A DNA stretch of 9,115 nucleotides from Bacillota bacterium (GTDB lineage: Bacteria; Bacillota; Clostridia; Peptostreptococcales; Anaerovoracaceae): positions 1 to 9,115 of the forward strand of contig JAQXSU010000300.1 in the NCBI GenBank assembly GCA_029219125.1, given 5' to 3'. The notes below the pieces were generated by a model. That model worked only from the letters and a program-made list of their open reading frames with translations, was not told where the DNA came from and searched no databases. How positions within the stretch are numbered: position 1 is the first letter of the stretch; every line of letters begins with the position of its first letter. The position numbers and the translations under genes were made by a program. Below are positions 6,336 through 9,115 of this stretch, in pieces.

Positions 6336-6425
6336 TTATGATTTCATCCGATGCAGAAGCCGCATCTTTGCTTCTCTGATTTTCGCTGTATGCTTGCTGG
6401 TCATGATTACGCTGACGACCTGCAT
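6336..6425 (-). other. Doubtful 29-codon basic frame in the gap before the double GNAT
   Basis: In the 158-bp gap between the YoaP-type gene and the double GNAT, a frame opens with ATG at 6425, with a second ATG at 6404. It encodes a short basic peptide (SKHTAKIREAKMRLLHRMKS at its end) and stops at 6336-6338, directly against the AAGGAG of the next gene. No ribosome site precedes either ATG. It may be a gene remnant, a leader peptide or chance. I do not recognise it. Confidence 0.2.
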
Positions 6426-6483
6426 ATCAACTTTGTCTTATTTACACGTTTGAAAATCGTTCCGTATAAATCGTTGTTCATGT

Positions 6484-7245
6484 TCATCCTTGTTCCCGGC
6501 TCTTTTCGATCAGTGCATAGAACTTCTTTTCACTGAGGATCTCATTGGTCACATATTCTCTGTTATAGAAAAGCGCGTAGTTTGTCCATGCCGCCGGCGC
6601 CGCCTGGGCCTTTTCCCTGCTGTCGATCTTGATACTTTTGAACGGGATCCCTTCCTTCGCAGCACATTGCTCAATCAGCGGTACATATTTGGCAGTGAAA
6701 GGACATCCCGCAGTATAGTACAGCACATACCCATCCTCTGAGATGCACGGATGTTTTACTTGTTCCTTAAATTTCGGAACCGTTACGTCTTCAGAAAACG
6801 GCATGTAGAGCAGCGTGAAATAAGGTTCCGCAGTATCCGCAACTTGAAATCCCCGCTTAGAAAGGAATTTCGGGTCAGACAGAAATGCCATTTTCTTCGG
6901 CGAAGAAATCACCGTGACTCCTTTTTTCCCCTTGCCCTTCGCATCTTCGATACATGCCTCCAGCAGCTCGCAGCCATATCCATGGCCTTTCAGCGATCCC
7001 GACACCCAGAAGCAGTTGATATGCATGAATCCGTCTGCAACAATCGGTACCCACGCATACTCGGCCGGGATATACTCAATGAAACATTTACCGCGCTGCA
7101 CGGATTTCAGGAATACCAGTCCCTCATCCAGCCGTTCAGAGAGCCAGGCTTTTTTCGAAAGCACCTGCGGATCTTTGTTGCCTGAGATTGCGCAGCAGAT
7201 GTGTTCCTGTTCCAGATTTTCGTGTGTCAGTTTCGCCATTTCCAT
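6484..7245 (-). CDS. GNAT acetyltransferase with C-terminal YoaP domain
   Basis: This 253-residue protein is close in length to B. subtilis YoaP. Residues about 1-150 are a GNAT domain, with IEYIPAEYAWVPI (57-69), HINCFWVSGSLKGHGYGCEL (75-94, KGHGYG as the acetyl-CoA loop) and KKMAFLSDPKFLSKRGFQVAD (117-137). Residues about 165-250 are the YoaP region, opening with VLYYTAGCPFTAKY (174-187), a thioredoxin-like strand with a lone cysteine (Cys181) in place of CxxC. The role is unknown in the family; a GNAT joined to a thiol or redox-like domain suggests acetyl transfer to or with a thiol substrate, which is inference. The frame extends to 7284, but the ATG at 7243-7245 has AGGGGG nine bases ahead and starts 1 bp after the previous stop. 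It is last in its operon. Confidence 0.88.
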   Translation of the reverse strand: MEMAKLTHENLEQEHICCAISGNKDPQVLSKKAWLSERLDEGLVFLKSVQRGKCFIEYIPAEYAWVPIVADGFMHINCFWVSGSLKGHGYGCELLEACIEDAKGKGKKGVTVISSPKKMAFLSDPKFLSKRGFQVADTAEPYFTLLYMPFSEDVTVPKFKEQVKHPCISEDGYVLYYTAGCPFTAKYVPLIEQCAAKEGIPFKSIKIDSREKAQAAPAAWTNYALFYNREYVTNEILSEKKFYALIEKSREQG

Positions 7246-7246
7246 G

Positions 7247-7699
7247 TTATATTTCCCCCTGTTTCTCAGTAATTTTACGGGCAAGCGCCTCCATATCCTT
7301 CCGGATCAGCGGTGCCATGCTGTCTTTGTATTTTGAAAGATCCATTTCGTCCATTCTTCGCAAAATCCGTTCGCCCAGGTTTGGTTTACAGATAACGACC
7401 TTATGAAGTGCTGCCAGGCATTGCCGTACAGCGGTCGGTTTCTCATCGTCCAGCATGCGGAGGAGAATGTCCAGATCCGCATCCAGTCTGTTCTCAGAAT
7501 CCCATTTTGCCTGCGAACATGCCAGACGGAATCCTCGTACACGGATAAAGGAGTTGAGGTCTACTGTCATTTCTATAAAATCTTCCAGATAACCATACAG
7601 TTCGCTGCTTTCCTCCGAAATCATCTCCAGTTGCTGCAGCAATGCATATGCCATTTTATTATCACTTTCATGCAGTTCCGCGATGATGTCAGTATTCAT
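7247..7699 (-). CDS. Small all-helical HEAT-like protein ('SufBD protein'-type annotation)
   Basis: This is a 150-residue, acidic, helix-rich protein. Visible segments are MAYALLQQLEMISEESSELY (residues 16-35), FIRVRGFRLACSQAKWDSEN (51-70), ILLRMLDDEKPTAVRQCLAA (77-96) and KYKDSMAPLIRKDMEAL. The pattern of paired helices, with the DEKPTAVRQ-type turn, looks like two or three HEAT repeats. Clostridial relatives are often labelled 'SufBD protein'; the sequence has no SufB/SufD beta-helix core, so I treat that label as historical and do not infer Fe-S assembly. It probably mediates protein contacts. The frame runs up to 7834, but the ATG at 7697-7699 has AAGGAGGGG upstream and follows the GNAT stop by 19 bp. 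Its stop lies 1 bp before the YoaP-type gene, suggesting translational coupling. Confidence 0.78.
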   Translation of the reverse strand: MNTDIIAELHESDNKMAYALLQQLEMISEESSELYGYLEDFIEMTVDLNSFIRVRGFRLACSQAKWDSENRLDADLDILLRMLDDEKPTAVRQCLAALHKVVICKPNLGERILRRMDEMDLSKYKDSMAPLIRKDMEALARKITEKQGEI

Positions 7700-7718
7700 A
7701 CAATTCCCCTCCTTTCCG

Positions 7719-8219
7719 TTACACCTGAAAAAGATAAGCAGTTCCAAGTCCGTTTTCGTAAACACCTTCCACATTCTCAACCGTCTTTTTTTCTCCGCTG
7801 GCCGCCTGGCGGATGACGTTCTCCCAGAAGACATGAGAAATCTGGTTGTTCGGATGCACCATCAGTTCCCAGCTTCCCGGATGGCTATTCAAGACTTCCA
7901 GCGCCGCCTGCTTTCCGATTCCCCTGTGGCGATATTTTTTCATCACGAAAAACTCGGCCATGGAGTGGGTATCCGGCTCTTTTGAAACATAACAGTACCC
8001 GCACACCATAGCAAAACCAGCCAGCTTCCCGTCTACCTGAATGAAATAGGCATAGCGCCCCGCTTCCGTCCAGTAGTAATCCAGGTAGGAATAGCCATAC
8101 AGACCATATGCATTCACATCACTGTCCTCGAAGTCCGAAAAATCGTATTCATATAGTTCAATCAGGTGTGCAAGGATGCTCTTCTGTTCTTCCTCCACCT
8201 TCACAAGCTGCACGTTCAT
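7719..8219 (-). CDS. GNAT family acetyltransferase (COG5628-like)
   Basis: This is a 166-residue single-domain GNAT. The N-terminal part, ELYEYDFSDFEDSDVNAYGL then YLDYYWTEAGRYAYFIQVDG (21-64), is typical of the 'predicted acetyltransferase' COG5628 group. AEFFVMKKYRHRGIGKQAAL (88-107) carries the RHRGIG acetyl-CoA loop, and VHPNNQISHVFWENVI (121-136) is the following helix and strand. Substrate unknown. A TTG two codons upstream is possible, but the ATG at 8217-8219 has GGAGG seven bases ahead, while the TTG would leave only one. The first 62 bp overlap the 3' end of the upstream membrane-protein gene in another frame. Clustered with other GNATs in one transcript. Confidence 0.88.
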   Translation of the reverse strand: MNVQLVKVEEEQKSILAHLIELYEYDFSDFEDSDVNAYGLYGYSYLDYYWTEAGRYAYFIQVDGKLAGFAMVCGYCYVSKEPDTHSMAEFFVMKKYRHRGIGKQAALEVLNSHPGSWELMVHPNNQISHVFWENVIRQAASGEKKTVENVEGVYENGLGTAYLFQV

Positions 8220-8616
8220 TCCCAATCCTCCGTTTCTTCCTTACGGCCAAAATGAAATCAATTACCAGAAATGCAGCAACCACAGGCATAACAAAGAGCA
8301 GAAGCAATACGCCCAGCAGTCCGCCGAAAAATCCGACTGACGTGAGAATGTCATGCACCGCATAAGCAGCAACAAGAAGTCCGACCAGGAGATCCGCAGC
8401 CGCAAAGATTTTGTAAGGTGAAACATTCTTCCCTTTCCTTGCCGCCAGCCAGGATACACCGCAAACCGCCAGAAGGCATACAAAAAGAATGGAACTGACG
8501 ATGGCTGCAGCAGCAAACCAAATCTCAAAGTCTGAAGAGTTCCATACTATGAGGGTAAACCAGCAAGCTGCGGCAGCTGCAAATGCGATGCCTGCCCACT
8601 TCAACACCTTTTTCAT
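8158..8616 (-). CDS. Four-helix integral membrane protein, unknown function
   Basis: This 152-residue protein has hydrophobic segments at about 5-25, 31-55, 67-89 and 96-124, then a basic, soluble tail beginning VRKKRRIGNERAA and ending in polar residues. Both ends should face the cytosol. I do not recognise a family. The ATG at 8614-8616 starts 1 bp after the TfoX-type stop; its AGGAG lies 13 bases upstream inside that gene, so it probably relies on translational coupling. The last 20 codons lie over the start of the GNAT gene. Without this tail the protein would end naturally just after RKKRR, so the C-terminus may be the product of a small frameshift. Nearby enzymes are soluble, so its link to them is unclear. 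Confidence 0.75.
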   Translation of the reverse strand: MKKVLKWAGIAFAAAAACWFTLIVWNSSDFEIWFAAAAIVSSILFVCLLAVCGVSWLAARKGKNVSPYKIFAAADLLVGLLVAAYAVHDILTSVGFFGGLLGVLLLLFVMPVVAAFLVIDFILAVRKKRRIGNERAACEGGGRTEEHPCTPD

Positions 8617-8617
8617 G

Positions 8618-8875
8618 CTATTTCTTTTTCTCCTGATAAAACGCTTTCAGATCTTCCTTCACTTCGTCAGGAAGAAGGTTCTTTTTCATTCCCTCAATGG
8701 CACCTTCCAGTGCCATGAGTCGGTTTATGCATGCAGACGGATCGAATGACTGAATCCGCAGCCATGCTTCCTTCGCGCCAACCTCTTTCAATTCATCGTA
8801 TGTCTGAATGCCTGCCTGCATGAGCTGCTGCTCTACGATTTTCCCGATATTGGGAAGCTTTGATAATTCACCCAT
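8618..8875 (-). CDS. Stand-alone TfoX/Sxy C-terminal domain protein
   Basis: This 85-residue protein matches the TfoX C-terminal domain along its whole length: LSKLPNIGKIVEQQLMQAGI (4-23) is a helix-hairpin-helix-like opening, and KEAWLRIQ with DPSACINRLMALEGAIEG (35-62) is the conserved core. In Gammaproteobacteria, TfoX/Sxy controls competence with a separate N-terminal domain; here only the C-terminal module is present, as in many Firmicutes, and its role is unknown. A competence function should not be assumed. The ATG at 8873-8875 has AAAGGA eight bases ahead. It starts 22 bp after a GNAT gene and stops 1 bp before the membrane-protein gene. It is cytosolic and could bind nucleic acid or protein. 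Confidence 0.87.
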   Translation of the reverse strand: MGELSKLPNIGKIVEQQLMQAGIQTYDELKEVGAKEAWLRIQSFDPSACINRLMALEGAIEGMKKNLLPDEVKEDLKAFYQEKKK

Positions 8876-8897
8876 GTTTTCATTCCTTTCAATTCAA

Positions 8898-9115
8898 TCA
8901 GTCGATGGTCCATGCACCGTATTTCACAGGTTCCTGCTGCTTCGCATGATCACCGATCATCTTCTCCATCCAGATCATATCATACCAGGTATCAAACTTA
9001 TATCCGCTGTCGTGGAATGTTCCGACAAAGTCGAATCCCATGCTGGAATGGAAAAGATAACTGTCGTTGGTCAGATGCGGATCATCCTCTTTTGGTACGG
9101 AGATACAGGCATTCA
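8898..9115 (-). CDS. GNAT family acetyltransferase, C-terminal part (5' end outside window)
   Basis: Only the last 71 residues are visible, ending at TGA (8898-8900). The segment NACISVPKEDDPHLTNDSYL, then FHSSMGFDFVGTFHDSGYKF and TWYDMIWMEKMIG, is the C-terminal half of a phosphinothricin-acetyltransferase-like GNAT: the IxVP strand, a helix leading to F-H-S-MGF-VG, and the K-x-W-DM-WMEK ending are usual there. Such enzymes acetylate the amino group of small molecules such as phosphinothricin or methionine sulfoximine; the actual substrate is not predictable. The acetyl-CoA loop lies outside the window. It precedes the TfoX-type gene by 22 bp and is the earliest visible gene of this operon. 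Confidence 0.87.
   Translation of the reverse strand, partial: NACISVPKEDDPHLTNDSYLFHSSMGFDFVGTFHDSGYKFDTWYDMIWMEKMIGDHAKQQEPVKYGAWTID

Noticed and set aside
6399..6420. Short match to the lacZ/M13 reverse-primer region (CATGATTACGC), suggesting vector contamination
   Set aside because: Only about 11 bases match and the flanks do not, so it is best taken as chance.
8618..8875. Competence regulator (full TfoX/Sxy)
   Set aside because: Only the C-terminal domain is present; the N-terminal domain is absent and no competence gene is nearby.
1..9115. Integron-like cassette array, because many small unrelated enzyme genes lie on one strand
   Set aside because: No recurrent attC-like palindrome occurs between genes; most gaps are 1-36 bp or overlaps, and no integrase is present.

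Overview
The window looks like a chromosomal accessory stretch from a Clostridia-class Firmicute, most likely a gut Lachnospiraceae-type anaerobe. The reasons are the strong AGGAGG-type ribosome sites, moderate GC, and a gene set familiar from that group: a LytTR/DUF3021 pair, a membrane-anchored XRE regulator, a YoaP-type acetyltransferase, a stand-alone TfoX C-terminal domain, and a short QueG-like ferredoxin protein. The taxon is inferred from family content; no marker gene is present. All fifteen genes lie on the minus strand, so transcription runs from high to low coordinates. There is no rRNA, tRNA, CRISPR array, insertion sequence or integrase, and no gene-free stretch longer than 300 bases.

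In transcription order, block 1 (9115 to 6484) is a tight run: the 3' part of a GNAT acetyltransferase, a TfoX C-terminal-domain protein, a four-helix membrane protein, a second GNAT, a small helical 'SufBD-like' protein and a GNAT-YoaP protein. Gaps are 22, 1, -62, 19 and 1 bp, so it should be one transcript. A 158-bp gap follows, holding only a doubtful 29-codon frame. Block 2 is a single 352-residue protein made of two different GNAT domains. Block 3 is a small two-helix membrane protein with its own recognisable promoter.

Block 4 (4825 to 2368) is a LytTR regulatory system. A membrane-anchored alpha/beta hydrolase comes first, then a receiverless LytTR DNA-binding protein and its DUF3021 membrane partner overlapping in GTGA, then an internally deleted GNAT remnant. 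A 9-bp direct repeat of 20-bp period sits just upstream of a good sigma-A promoter, where a LytTR activator would bind. Block 5 is a membrane-tethered XRE regulator followed by a QueG-like 4Fe-4S protein and an MBL-fold hydrolase of the COG1237 type. Block 6 is the start of a TetR repressor gene. Its near-consensus promoter (TTGACA, 17 bp, TATAAT) is bracketed by the two arms of a 17-bp inverted repeat, a textbook layout for autorepression.

Taken together this is a collection of small detoxification or modification enzymes (six GNAT domains, one of them broken) interleaved with local one-component regulators (LytTR, XRE, TetR). No novel defence or mobile system is evident. The most testable observations are the two operator candidates, the in-frame GNAT deletion inside the LytTR operon, the GNAT-GNAT fusion and a 62-bp gene overlap.
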